A DNA stretch of 64,000 nucleotides from contig OY776131.1 in the NCBI GenBank assembly GCA_963675135.1, forward strand, positions 33,379,381 to 33,443,380, written 5' to 3'. The notes under the pieces were generated by a model that had not been told where the DNA came from, did not search any database, and saw nothing but the letters and a program-made list of their open reading frames with translations. The DNA comes from Galeopsis tetrahit. Lineage: Eukaryota; Streptophyta; Magnoliopsida; Lamiales; Lamiaceae. Below, piece after piece: positions 35,129 to 47,560 of the stretch. A program made the position numbers and the translations under genes. Position 1 is the first letter of the stretch; the number at the start of each line of letters is the position of its first letter.

Positions 35129-35201
35129 CCCTCCTCTATTTATTGAAATTCTTCTTATAAATTCCCGTCGTCACTTTGATAGAATTGTTAATCATATCAT
35201 C

Positions 35202-36043
35202 ATGGGTTCGTGTGGAAGTGATCAAAAGATCACTTTGACGTCGTCTGATGGTACGAAATTTGTAATAGAAGAAGCAACTGCACTCCTATCACAAACTATC
35301 AAGAATTTCATTGAGGATAATTCCGCTGATAACATCCCCGTGCCTAATGTCACCGGCCCCACCCTTAAAAGAGTCATTGAATACCTCGAACGCCACGCCT
35401 CCGCCGCCGCCCCCGTCGACGTTGATGACCTCAAATCCTTTGATGCTAATTTCGTTAAGGCAGATCAACCCACACTCTTTCAACTCGTCATGGTATGTTT
35501 GATTTTATTTAGGGGATGTTTGTCTTGGGATTATGTAGGATGGGGAAATCATGATGAATAATAATGGTGTGTTTGTTTTGAGATTTTGAGTAACTTTATA
35601 TCAAATTAAATTGTGTAAGAATAGTAGGATGTATATGTATTTTTTGTGGTTAATGTAGTTGGATGGGAAAATCCTGATGTGAAATTCCTAAGTAGAGTCC
35701 CAAAACAAGCATGCACTTATGAACTTGAACTCGAATTTTGAAATATTCTATTAAATTTTAAACTTTCAAATTTAACACTAGAATTCTTGTATGGGATTGA
35801 ATGTTTCATAATATAGATATGATTTTAATTATGGAATTGAATTTTTTTATGATATTATTATTTGATTAGGCTGCAAACTATTTGGACATCAAGGATTTGC
35901 TAAACATAACGGCCCAAGCAATTGCAGACAAAATAAAGGACATGAGTATAGAAGATGTCCGTGTAATGTTCAACGTAGCCAACGATTTCAGCCCCGAAGA
36001 GGAAGCCGAGATTCGCAAGAACAACCCATGGGCATTCGAATGA
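35202..36043 (+). CDS. SKP1-like protein (SCF ubiquitin ligase adaptor)
   Basis: Exon 1 35202-35492 (97 codons) and exon 2 35870-36043 join in phase 0, giving 154 aa, the usual size for plant SKP1/ASK proteins. Residues 9-65 form the POZ/BTB-like fold (KITLTSSDGTKFVIEEATAL.. to YLERHA) that contacts cullin. Exon 2 encodes the Skp1 dimerisation domain that binds F-box proteins (AANYLDIKDLLN, then VRVMFNVANDFSPEEEAEIR and the typical terminus NPWAFE). SKP1 links F-box receptors to CUL1 in SCF ubiquitin ligases. The start at 35202 was chosen because the longer in-frame upstream stretch (from 35055) is AT-rich leader with no homology. The intron carries a MITE. A related exon 2 lies on the other strand at 56197-56376. 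Confidence 0.9.
35512..35716. mobile_element. PIF/Harbinger-type MITE in the SKP1-like intron
   Basis: The left end GGGGATGTTTGTCTTGGGAT and the right end GTCCCAAAACAAGCATGCAC are imperfect inverse copies, flanked by TTA at 35509-35511 and 35717-35719. It is 205 bp and starts only 19 bp after the 5' splice site. Confidence 0.7.
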
Positions 36044-37497
36044 TCGATATATTCTTCATCTCTTTTTCATCATTGAACATTTTTTCTTAATTTCATCGTT
36101 ACTAAATTAAATATTATTTATTACTACTTAATTCTCCTATTGTCATGTTTTGTTTACTTTCTAAATCTCACTTACATGGATTAATTATTTCAACTGCACT
36201 GCATAGTTTTTGGATTAATTATTTCAACTGCACTGCATAGTTTTTGTATATATGGGTTGGGTTAATGATGAAATATATTGGGCGAAAACCTATGGTTTAA
36301 TTATGTACGTGTTGGTGATGTGATTTTTTGGTTATTAGAGTTTTGGAATTTTTTTATCTGATTTCCTTTTATTATGCGATTTGTTAAAACGTCTTTGACT
36401 GAGTTCTTCGTTGCTAATAAAAAGTGGAAACAACGTTAACATTCATGGAGTGTAATTATAAAAAGAATGTATATTGACAAATACTTAAAAAAATTTGGTC
36501 CCTAAAATTTTATTCACTAACTACATAAAAAAAAAGTTTACAGATTAATTATCTCAAAGAATGTAGATTGACAAGTTGTTGATGATGCATCGGCGTTTAA
36601 ATAGATGATAAAGATTGTTTGGCCAACAATTAAATTGATTGGCCTATTTAATTAAAATTGAAGGCCCATTTGCTATTTAATTAGCAAAGTTTGAGAGCAC
36701 ACCCCATTGATGCACTTCCTCCCCCACCCTCCCAAGAAAAATTAAAAATTGTATACCTTTTTTATCATTCCTTTTTATCATTTCAGTGCATTCTACTTGA
36801 GACACACCTTTTCAAAACTCTAATTTATACTCTTTACTAGATTAGCTACTCTAATTTATTCTCTTTACTAGATTAGCAACCCACGAATTAAGCGTATAAT
36901 TAAATAATTTCTAAATAAAATCTGTGAGATTCGTTGTTGAATTTTTAACATTTAATAAATATGAAAATAATTTTTTTTTAAATTTTTTTTTATAAAATTA
37001 CAAAAACAAATAATTTAAGTAATAACTCTTTTTGACAATTTTAATTGTGTTCAAATCTATTATCATAATTTAGACATCTTAATTTTTCAATCAAACCAAA
37101 TATCAAAAGTATGATTTAGGGACAAATTGTAAATTAGCTCGTAATTTAATTTGTAAATAACTCTTTTTAAAATTAACAACTTATATAATTATTTATATAA
37201 TAAATATTATGTATAAAATTATATAATAAGTTTTACATATAATAAATTTAAAATAATTGCAGAAAAAATTACTTGAGATATAAAATAAAATTTAATAACT
37301 AATTAAATAAAAAATTTTACACACCAATAAAAATACATTTTAGATTGTATTTTACTCAAAAGTACATTAAATAGTTTAAAAATAAATTAAACTAAAGAAT
37401 AAAATGAAATTCAACATTTCATATCAACCCTAACACCTTAAATAAATAAAAATAAATAATTAATTAGGAAAAAAATTCAATAGTTAATAAGAATATA
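36044..37497. other. SKP1-like 3' flank and AT-rich spacer
   Basis: A 35-bp unit (TGGATTAATTATTTCAACTG...) occurs twice in tandem at about 36178-36247. Otherwise no feature is supported. Confidence 0.6.
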
Positions 37498-37782
37498 CTC
37501 CCCCTGTCCCTGAAAAGTTTGCGGGGAATTTTGGGCACATGGTTTAAGAAAAAAGTGTAATGATGAGAGTGTTGAGGGGTAATTTTGTAAACTTTTATAT
37601 ATAAAGTAAATAAAGTAGGTGGATTGAGTGTATGGTGGGCCCAAAAAGTAATGGCATGAAGGGTAAATATGTGTATATTGTGAGGGTGGTGATTGTGATG
37701 ATTATTTCTATTTTGGGGTATGCAAACTTTTGGGGGACAAACTAGAAAGGAAAGTGTGAAAAATTTTCAGGGACGGAGGGAG
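37498..37782. mobile_element. Stowaway MITE
   Basis: The ends CTCCCCCTGTCCCTGAAAAG and TTTTCAGGGACGGAGGGAG are inverted with TA at 37496-37497 and 37783-37784. The element is 285 bp and shares internal words with the copy at 18611 (GTGTAATGATGAG, GAGGGGTAATTTTGTAAAC). Confidence 0.9.
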
Positions 37783-37959
37783 TAATATTTTGAAAGAGTT
37801 TATGAATCATATCTTACTCAACCAATTACTTAATTACACATCATTCTTTTTAAAATTAACAACTTTATTAAATTATGACACATAAGCCAAATCAACCACA
37901 AAATGACACATCAATCAAACAAAATGACATATTATCAGTTTAAACTCCCTATTAGTACA

Positions 37960-38710
37960 TAAGGGGATTTCTCCTTCATTCTTCACTTCATTTCTCATTC
38001 CTCCCTCATTATTGTCGTCACCGCCCCCACCATGGCCGTTGTCGTCGCCCTCCTCCCCCCTCCATCTCTCGTTGCGTATAACAACACACAAAAAAAACAA
38101 AAAAAAAACAACTTCCAGTCGCCGTTGCGGCCGCCGGCCGCCCCCTCCCTCTCCCTTTTCTCTTCTCTCTTAACCCTTTCATTTTTATGCGTTCTTGTTT
38201 CCTGCGTTTCTCCACCGTCAGCCCCCCTACCGTCGCCCGATCAATCGACCCACTCGCCGCCGCCTGGTCCAAGATGCCGACCTATCTTTTTTTTTTTTTT
38301 TTTTAAAAATTTCAACTATTTTAGATCGACCATATACACTTTCGTCGACAACAATTTGTCGACGAAAGTGTATATGGTTGACCTAAAATAGTCGAATTTT
38401 TCTTTTTTTGAATTTTTTTTGATAAACCAGTGTCGACCATAAACAATTTTTCGACGAGAGTGTTTATGGTCGACACTGGTTTGTAGAAATTTATAAAAAT
38501 ATTTTTTGTGATTTTTCTAATTTTGTTTTTGGAATTTCTAATTTTTTTGTTTGTTTGGTGGCCACAGGAAATGGTGGTGGTGGCGACGATAGCGGCGACG
38601 GCGACAGCAATTAGGGTTAAAATTTTAAAGTTGAACGAAGGGCGTAGTTAGTAATGGAGTGCATTTAGTAGTGCAATTTTACTGAAAAAGTATTTTGAAT
38701 TTTTCGCATG
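37960..38710. other. GC-rich patch with two strong hairpins
   Basis: About 37960-38280 is CT/CG-rich with CCGTCGCC-type words, giving overlapping low-complexity frames on both strands that I do not call genes. Hairpin 1 (about 38307-38402) has arms of about 45 nt with a 23-nt perfect inner stem around CTTTCGTCGACAA and a 4-nt loop. Hairpin 2 (38424-38482) has a perfect 22-nt stem and a 15-nt loop. The two share GTCGACCATAWACA words. At 38560-38620 the inverse GC-rich words (GGCGACGATAGCGGCGACGG) appear. Confidence 0.6.
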
Positions 38711-39785
38711 ATAATTATATTATTAAACTGAGTGGGGGTGCATCCAACCCAAATGGAGGTGCAAATAGTCAGTCCCTTTGCAGAAAGGGTTGTGGGCCTG
38801 TGGCCAACTAAATTAAGAAGATGGGAAATTTTCATTTCATTTCATTTTCTGGCCCATTTGTTTTGCTTAAAACTTGTAGAGTTGCAGACGAGATATTTGA
38901 AGCAGACAACATAAATGAGAATTGGAGCAGCACCCAACACATGCACTCACACATACTAAGAGGTGTTTGATATTTTGGAGCTAAAATGGTGGATTAGCTT
39001 GAAATTTTCAGACTCCATCATCTACCTGTTACATTAGTTTAACTTTTCTCTTTTTCTTTTATTTCTTTTATTTTTGTTAGTTCTTTTTATTGTATATGCG
39101 ATTATGTAAAAACATTTCAAATTTCAAGATTTGTAAATATTTGGATTGAAATTTATGGATTAATATTTATTTTAAATGATGTCTGTCTCTTATTTATTTA
39201 CTTAATTATTATTTGAAAGCATATTATTATTGGTCGTGATAATGTATTTTATTTAGGGAAATGATATTGTCTCGGCCGTGCATTGCTTGCACCTCTTTTT
39301 GTGTGTAACTCTTGCTTCCGAACTCCGATTGACTCGATTATTTTTTTCATTCCACTCCATTTTTTTTAGACGAATCTAATGGTGCAATCCTCTCTTCACT
39401 TCAGTGAGATATAAGAATGTGTTTTGCTCCCAAAATCCTCGTTTTTCCTACAAAAACGACAGACACTACCTTTCTCTCAATTTGACCAAAGTATCCATAA
39501 TTGATAAATAAACCAATGAAATTATGAGCAATATGAGCTTCAAATATGCACTAAAATTACGCAAATTCCACCCAAATCACCGAGTCAACTCGTATTTCGC
39601 CTATTTTTACCTTTTGACTTAGGGACAAATGCGAGACTTGTTTGGGAGGGTATAAAAGGCCACAAATTCGGTTTTTGAACCAACAAGCAGCCATTGAAGG
39701 TCTCAAGCTCATCCAAAACCATAACCATAGTTCATTATTTAATTTTCACCTAAATTAGCTAGTTTAATCCATAGACTTGAGTATA
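38711..39785. other. Spacer, no gene seen
   Basis: AT-rich, with only short frames and no recognisable domain. It ends at the CACTA left terminus. Confidence 0.6.
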
Positions 39786-40000
39786 CACTACTACACATTT
39801 AAATTTGGAGAGCTCTTTTTTCGAAAAGCTCTCCAAGATAGCACTTGGAGAGCGGTTTTATAAAAGAATTTTTTTTTTTTAACATAGACAGTGGTTAAGA
39901 ATCGCTTTGCAAGTGAAGAATAGACAGCGATTTAGAACCGCTCTCCAAGTAAACACTTGGAAAGCGGTTCATAACCGCTCTCCAAGCCAATGTCTTTGGT
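39786..40000. repeat. CACTA left terminus and subterminal repeats
   Basis: After the TIR, short palindromic words recur: GAGAGCTCTTTTTTCGAAAA, CTCTCCAAG, CTTGGAGAGCGGTTTTATAA, CAGCGATTTAGAACCGCTCT and AAGCGGTTCATAACCGCTCT. Such repeats are the binding sites for the element's second protein in En/Spm. The region 40130-40310 that follows is CG-rich and likely the element's promoter/leader. Confidence 0.75.
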
Positions 40001-41354
40001 CAAACTCAATCGATCCCCCATTAATATTCACGACGCGTGCGCGACCCACAAATCGAATTGAAGCAGGCCGTGTTCTCCCCCAAATCCCACAAACGCGTTT
40101 TAACCTAAAATTAAAAAAAAACCGGATCGAGTATTGTGAAGCCAAATCCACCGTCGCCGTCCGTTGCCTCTTTCCTCGCGCAGTCGCCGTCGCCTCCCTC
40201 CCTCTCCCTCCTCGCGCCGTCGCCTCACTCCCTCTCACTCCTCGTCGCCGTCGACGTACTTCCTCTCCAGCCGTTGTTGCCGTCGCCGTCAACCAGCTCC
40301 CTCCCACTGCTGTAGGTACGTACTCTAGCTCTAGCTTTGCTTTTATATATATATATATATATGTATATGTGTGTTTGATAATATACTTGTTCTATATGAG
40401 AGTTTAGGTGTATATTTGTTAGCTAATAATCATAGAATAAGGATGCCTTTGAAATTCAGAAAGAATGTGTTATGGAATTAATGTAAAACCCACCCAGTTG
40501 TTGATGCTCAATAAGTGTAAAATCAATGAGCATCAATAAGTGTCTATAATGAACACAACAACTTAGATATTAATGAAAATATTTAGTGTGTGCAGCAAAT
40601 AATGAAAGTAATTAGTTTAAATGCAATAAATAAAGATTAAAAAAGACTTACACAATCTGGAAAATAGAGTAAGTGTGAAAGTCCTTAGAAGGATCAAACC
40701 AGAGTAAGTGTGAAAGATTTGAAGGTAAATTTGAATTTCATTCTCTTATATTTCAAACCCACCTCCATAAATCTAAAACCCACCATAATTTAGATGAGTT
40801 TGAAATTTATGATTTCAATTCGTAATCCAAATGCAGCCAACAGAAATTTAAACACTGAATTGGTAAGTGGCACGTACCACTAGGACTTTGAACCGGAGAT
40901 ATACCTTGTCAAAATTAATACAGTAGGTAAAACCAAGTTAAAATCAAAATCTTATTGGTTAAAAAAGGCTGTAAATTAAACAAATTCCTCAATTCTACAC
41001 ACGCTTACCTTGTGTAATGGCGGCACTATAACTACTTCGTACATCGAAGCCCATTGACAAATAGCATCACCCACCAAACTATATATTATTTATTATGTAT
41101 ATAGTTAACACAATATTATGTATATTTTTTGTTCACAAAATATAAATATTATGTATTAATTAAAACACAATATTGTTAACACAATAAATTTGATTCTTTC
41201 ATTTATTAATGGAAGTTCATTTATAAAATAAATTAGGAGATGAACAAGTTTAATACATTAGGATTAATGTAATACTTTTAGATTTAATACATTTGGATAC
41301 ATTGTCTTGAGAAACACTTCATATTGTCTTTCCTATAGGCATCTATAGTTCTAT

Positions 41355-44300
41355 ATGGATCGAAAGTGGGTTCGAGCCGATCGATTATCAAAGGAGTATA
41401 GGAATGGGGTGGAAGAGTTTTGTAATCATGCAATTAGACACTGCATCGACCATCAGTACATTCCATGTCCTTGTTGGAAATGTATGAATGGAAAAACTGT
41501 TAGAGATCGAGAAAGTTTGTTCACCCACTTGATGATTCACGATATTGATAAAGCATATACTGTTTGGACATCTCATGGTGAGACAAGAGATAGATGTAGC
41601 TCAAGAAACTTAGAAACTGACTTTAGGTTTGAAGATACAGTGGATGCGGATAATTTAGAAGATGTACCTACTGTTGATACATCGAGTGGGGATGACGATG
41701 AGCTCCGAGATCACTCTTATATGTCAGAGAAGTTAGGGGATTCACCTGGATTACCCCTTTGGCCCGGGTGTAAGAAGGCAACAAAACTGTCAGTTGTGTT
41801 GATATTGTTGAACTTAAAAGCAGCTCACGAGTTATTTGATACGTGCTTCACAAATATGCTGGAAGCAATTAGTGGTCTATTGCCTGATGGAAATGTACTG
41901 CCTAAGAGAGTGTATGATGTTAAACAAATGCTCAAGTCCATCGGGTTAACACATCAGAAAATTCATGCTTGTCCGGATGATTGTATCTTATTTTGGAAGG
42001 AGTATGCAGACCTCGATGAATGTTCCAAGTGTGGGAAGAAGCGATATAAGAAAAATATATCTCCCGCGAAGGTGATGTGGTACTTTCCAATAATACCAAG
42101 ATTCAGGAGAATGTATAGTAGCGCTGTGGATGCTAGAAATTTAACTTGGCATCATGATGATAGGATCAAAGATAGAATGCTAAGACATTCGATGTCAGAC
42201 ATCCAGAATTTGGCAACGAGCCACGACACTTGCGTCTTGCACTCTCAACTGACGGAAGAAATCCATTCGGTATTCAAAGTACCAACCACAGTACATCGCC
42301 AGTGATTCTGTTAGTTTATAACCTTTCACCCGAGTTGTGCATGAAGCGCACTTACATGATGTTGTTTATGTTGATATCGGGACCCAAACAACCTGGTAAC
42401 GACATAGATGTATATCTGGCTCCTTTGATAGAGGACTTGAAGCTCCTGTGGGATGAGGGTGTCGATGTGTATGATGCTTGTAGAAAGGAGAATTTCAAGT
42501 TGAAGGCCATGCTGTTTGGAACTATCAATGACTTTCCCGCTTACGGGAATCTATCTGGATATAGTGTGAAGGGGGCCGATGCATGTCCTTGTTGTACCAA
42601 GAAGACACATCACATTCGCTTGAGTCATTGTAGGAAGACCGTTTATATGGGACATAGGAGGTGGTTGGAACCAACGCATAAGTACAGAAGAATGGCTGAT
42701 GCATTCAATGGCACAATCGAGACAGATGAAGCACCACGTTTATTGTCAGGTTCAGATGTATTGAATGAGATGAAGAATATCAACACACAGTACAAAAAGA
42801 GCTTCAAAAAAAGTGTCCCCACTAGTGGTTGGAAGAGGGAACCAATTTTCTTTGAATTGCCCTGTTGGAAAGAGATGTATGTTAGACACTTCATTGATCT
42901 AATGCACGTTGAGAAGAATGTTTGTGCCAGCTTGCTCAATACTCTGCTAGCTGATAAGAAGTCCAAGGATGGTTACAATGCAAGAATGGATATGATTGAT
43001 ATGGGAATAAGATTGGAACTAACACATGTGCCTAGAGAAAAGGGCAAACCGTTCTTACCTCCTGCTGCACACACCTTGTCCAACAATGAGAGAAAATAGT
43101 TACTTCAAACACTAAAGAATGTGAAAGTACCGAAGGGTTATTCGTCCAACATACAGAGACTTGTATCACATGATGGCGGGAGACTGTTGAATCTAAAATC
43201 TCATGACTATCATGTTATCATGGAGACTTTCTTGTCCATTGCCATACGTTCTATATTGCTCGAAAATGTGCGCATAACCATAACAAAGTTATGTTGGTTC
43301 TTCAAGGCAATGAGTAGTAAGGTCATAGATCCTAGAAAGTTGATTGGTTTTTAGAGACAGATTGTGGGGACGCTCTGTGAGCTTGAGATGTATTTCCCTC
43401 CATCATTTGTTGACATAATGGTTCACCTAACCGTTCATTTGGTACACGAGACAAGGATGTGTGGTCCCGCTCGTATGCGATGGATGTATGGTGTAGAGAG
43501 ATATATGAAAGTGCTAAAAGGATATGGGATGAATATGTCCAGGCCGGAGGGATGCATTGCAGAACGTTATTTATTCCGAATGTCGATGCAATTGGACTTC
43601 CAATTACCCGGCACACCAATAGGATGGATGGTGAAGGCATTACTGGTGGTCAACTTGTAAGTGTTAGTATGGAGGAACTAACACGGATGCACTTATGCGT
43701 ACTTCACAACACAGTCGATGTGCTTCCTTTTATTGACCTGCACATGCAATCACTTGCTGAGACATTTCCCACCAGAGATAGATCATGGATTGAAGTTGAG
43801 CACAATCGCACGTTTGTTGACTGGTTCAATGGTCATGTAGCAAGTATGTTGTTACGGGATAAAGATTCAGTGACATAAAGAGTTAAGTGGTTATCCAGAA
43901 TGCCTGATAGACATGTGTATTCATACAATTGTTAACTTATTAAAGGATACACATTTTATACCAGAGATCATGATTCCACAAGTACAATGCAGGATAGTGG
44001 GGTGTCAATTAATGCAAACTGCAGGGGATCAATCGAGCACTACTTACTTTGGACAAATTGTCAACATTTGGGAACTCGACTATGTTGTTCACCGCCAACC
44101 AATCTTCGAGTGTAGTTGGGTGAGGATCCCTAACGGGGTCCAAGTTGAAAGTTCTGGATTCGTACGCGTTGATTTGAAGAATGTGGGATACAGAGATGAC
44201 CCTTACATAATGGCCAATCAAGCTCAACAAATTTTCTATGTCCCCGACCTAGTTAATAAGAAATGGTCCATTGTGGTTCTGTCAAACAAATTGAACAATA

Positions 44301-44722
44301 GTTACCAGATTAGCGACAACGTTGATGAAGATGATCCTTTTCAGAACTTCACTCATCCTGTACCCTCTTTCGATGATCCTCCAAACCCACGCCCGTACCA
44401 GAGAATAATTAGAGATGAGGATGAATATGGCAATCCGGATCTTGTTAACATTCATGGTCATGAACGAGAAAAGTCAACCAAAAAAAGAAAAAGAAAAACA
44501 AGTGCTAAAAAGAGATGTACGAATTTATTGAATGTTGTTTCTTCTGCTTTATTGAATATTGTGTCTTCTGCTTTATTAAATGTTGTTTCTTCTGCTTTAT
44601 TGATTATTGTTTGTTTTTTGTTTACTAAATGTTGTTTCTTCTACTTTACAGGACTGGATACACCCAAGTTCAAGTTTCAGAGAGTGTATCATGTCGCCCT
44701 GGGAAATTATATCCCTCTCTGA
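41355..44722 (+). pseudogene. CACTA transposase TNP2-type, decayed
   Basis: Domain order is as expected. The transposase-associated domain (41355 to about 41580, MDRKWVRADRLSKEYRNGVE with CPCWKC) comes first. The TNP2 core (about 41890-43100) follows, with PGNDIDVYLAPLI, NDFPAYGNLSGYS, CPCC and GHRRWL. A DUF4218-like region (about 43350-43660) has GTLCELEMYFPPSFVDIMVH, and a DUF4216-like region (about 44050-44280) has NIWELDYVVHRQPIFECSWV. The frame is broken by a shift near 42210, stops at 43097 and 43352, a second shift near 43600 and further breaks between 43878 and 44010. A probable intron at about 44516-44651 contains four copies of a TTTCTTCTGCTTTATTGAAT unit. Not functional as read. 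Confidence 0.85.
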
Positions 44723-45238
44723 AACCCCCGAGCCCTAGGGAGCTCAAAACTCTCTAAAATTTCCCCACTTCAGGGATATTAGGTGTTATGGCTCGTACTC
44801 TGAACCTTAAGGACTCTTAAGTGGCTAACACTTATCACTCAGAAACTCTCAGCCATATCCTGGCTCAATATGGTTTAGATCTCAAACCTCTCGAACTCTT
44901 TAAATGATTTACACTTCTCAAAATCTCCAGCTATACCTTGGCTAGTTCAATCAAGGTGGTTCATACACTGAACCTCAAAATCTCATAAGTGTTTCTCATT
45001 TACAATCACATGAGTCTAGTCGCGCGATCTTAAATCGAAACAGTTCATCTCTTTGAATCTCAGAATTGTGAGGGGCTCTCTAATTCCCCTCGGCCTCACT
45101 CTCCGATCGTAAGAAACTTTAATCCTGCTTTTATACCTCTGAGTTTTTCTTTGGACGGCTAGGGTCCTATATCCCTAGTTTTGAAAACCTCTTATAACTC
45201 TGGATGTCATCTATTTCCCTCAAGCCTCGAGGGATATA

Positions 45239-46589
45239 ATGGGTAGAGCTTCTTCTTTAATCATTTTGGGAACTGGACACCTGTTGGGTCATAGAATTAC
45301 AAACACCATTTCCTGTTTCATATCAAGGACTCTCGCAAATATATCAGGAGTTGGGTTCATATCAAGAACCCACGCAAATATCCCTCGTCTTGAACGTTTT
45401 TCGACTTTCCGTGTTTTATCTCCGACCCCTGAAAGCTCCTCAAAGGCCCCTATCCCTCTTTCCCCAGTGAAACCTTCCACTGGATCAGTTACTAAGCATA
45501 CCAGGTCCTCTACTGAGAAGGCTATGATTTCCTCGTTGCCTCTCACCTTTAATGCCTCTTAAAAGAAGAAGTCCAAAGTTAAGTCCTCTCTGCCCAATGT
45601 CGCTCCCAATGCACCTGTGAGATTAATGTTGATCATCTCATGGCTTTCATAGAGCGTCACACTCCGACCCCTGCCACCGAGGCTCTTAATGCTCTGTCTC
45701 CCGAAGAGCGAGTTGTGCATGCCGCCCATAGCTTTACACAAGTAAACTCTCTCTACAGATGTACTTCTAGATAATTTTAATATTGTCAAAAGTATACCTG
45801 TCTTACTTTTTTAGATTGTTCATTGTGTAGTTTGGTCTCCTGTTTTCCAACATATCTGAACGAGCTCTCCAGTCCCTTCAGCTAGTGGATGACCTCCAAA
45901 GCCAAGTAGAGCTGGAGAAGGTGAAAAAGGAGATACTCGATGCAGAACTACAGGACGCTAATCAGAGGTGTAAAGTACTCCAAACAACGCTTTCGGGGGA
46001 GATTTCTTCGCTGAAGAAAGAGTTTGGTAAACGGGTTGAACAGCTGGAGGTTACTCTTCCTCGGGCTGGTATGAAATTATGCATAGAGACCCTGTTTACC
46101 TCTGCCATAGGTCAAAAATTTCTAGGTACCTTACATCGGGAGTGGCTGGAGGCCTTTCTTCAGAGTAGCAGCTTTTTAGGGGCAATGGGTGCATATATCC
46201 CCCATTTTATTGACAATGGGTTTTCTAACGCCGTAGCTGAACATTCTGCTCCGGGATTTAATGGTCAGTATACTCGTGCCCTCCGGCTGGACGAACTGGA
46301 CACTCCCCCTAAGTTCCCTGGAGATGCCAAGGAAGACATCAATACCCCTTGGTGGTTACCTGGGATGAGGAAAGCAGTTTTGGAACTGAAAGATGCTGTC
46401 TTGAACTTGGATGATCTTGCACCGGCAAAGGATATAGCTTTCCCCATCCATGTGGAGAACCCAACTCCAGTGGCTACCGTGGCAGCAGGTGCTCTGATGG
46501 AGAAGGCAGAGGGAGACGATTCCAGTGGGCGAGCTGAGGAGACAGGAGAAGGTTCCGAGGGGAAGAATGATGTTCCCCTCTCTTCATAA
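45239..46589 (+). pseudogene. Opposite-strand extra ORF of the retroelement, coiled-coil protein
   Basis: The first part (45239-45562) is Ser/Pro-rich and ends at a stop. A frame with NVDHLMAFIERHTPTPATEA resumes at about 45620, and after about 45740 an open frame of 234 codons (45885-46589) encodes a heptad-rich coiled coil (VELEKVKKEILDAELQDANQ ... LKKEFGKRVEQLEV) and an acidic tail. Some plant Ty3/Gypsy elements of the Tat lineage carry such antisense ORFs between pol and the 3' LTR, often with a gypsy-type putative transposase domain. The resemblance here is in layout and coiled coil, not verified by search. Confidence 0.5.
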
Positions 46590-47039
46590 CTTTATTTCCC
46601 TGATAACACTTTGGTACTTTTAAAACACTTTTTATTTTGTTAAGGCCTCTAAGGCCCTTTTTTGGTATTTTCCGGAGACTCCACACTCCGGGGTTTTTCT
46701 GTGGAGGGCTTAGGCATGGTGCCTTAAGTCTTGAATATTCCCGCTTTATTTATGCTCAGCATCGTACCTGCATATTATTCCATGGCATGCGTATATATAT
46801 ATATATCTGTCTATATCTCTGCTGTCTAAACATATAATGTGGTTCCTGCCCTGCTCTTTCTTTATGAATTTAGCATGTTTTCCACATTTTCTTAGCACGT
46901 AAAGGCTCTAAAGCTCCTAAAAGGACCTTAATGAGGAGATAGGGTTTATATCCCTACACTTACTTGGTGATTTGATAATGCTTCTAGTCTCTCCCTTAGC
47001 ATTAGGGATTATATTCTCCAAAGGTTAGAATGTTAGGGA

Positions 47040-47560
47040 TCATACTCTCCCTTAGGTTGTTTATACTCGTAAGAGTTGTTTATACTCGTGAGAGTTTGTT
47101 TATACTCGTAAGAGTTGTTTATACTCGTGAGAGTTTGTTTATACTCGTAAGAGTTGTTTATACTCGTGAGAGTTTGTTTATACTCGTAAGAGTTGTTTAT
47201 ACTCGTAAGAGTTCTTAGGGATTATACTCTCCCTGAAGTTAGGATGTTTAGGGATTATACTCTCCCAAAAGTTGTTTATACTCGTAAAAGTTTGTTTATA
47301 CTCGTAAGAGTTAGTTTATACTCGTAAGAGTTTGTTTATACTCGTAAGAGTTAGTTTATACTCGTAAGAGTTCTTAGGGATTATACTCTCCCTGAAGTTA
47401 GGATGTTTAGGGATTATACTCTCCCAAAAGTTGTTTATACTCGTAAGAGTTAGTTTATACTCGTGAGAGTTGTTTATACTCATGAGAGTTGTTTATACTC
47501 GTGAGAGTTGTTTATACTCGTGAGAGTTGTTTATACTCGTGAGAGTTCTCAGGGATAGGG
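47040..47560. repeat. Tandem array of TTTATACTCGTAAGAGTTG units
   Basis: About 20 or more units of 19-20 bp (TTTATACTCGTRAGAGTTNG) are interrupted twice (about 47213-47270 and 47363-47430) by an identical spacer built of AGGGATTATACTCTCCC, GAAGTTAGGATG and AGGGATTATACTCTCCCAAA. The spacer and core both contain TATACTC, so the array has a two-level structure. Such arrays are common in the untranslated parts of Tat-type retroelements. Confidence 0.9.

Noticed and set aside
35055..35201. N-terminal extension of the SKP1-like protein
   Set aside because: The upstream in-frame stretch is AT-rich leader containing the telo-box; SKP1 proteins start near the ITLTSSDG block, so the ATG at 35202 was chosen.
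37915..38391. Several overlapping frames on both strands
   Set aside because: Low-complexity Pro/Ser/Gly/Arg runs from CCGTCGCC-type repeats, open in several frames at once because of composition.
39907..40407. 166-codon frame near the CACTA left end
   Set aside because: Arg/Ala/Val-rich sequence from CGTCGCCGTC repeats; more likely the transposon's leader than a protein.
42200..44010. Frame breaks of the CACTA transposase as assembly errors
   Set aside because: Several independent stops and shifts also occur in the second CACTA gene, which fits decay better than isolated errors; cannot be excluded without reads.
47040..47560. Possible CRISPR-like array
   Set aside because: Units are head-to-tail with no unique spacers of constant length and the genome is a plant; it is a minisatellite.
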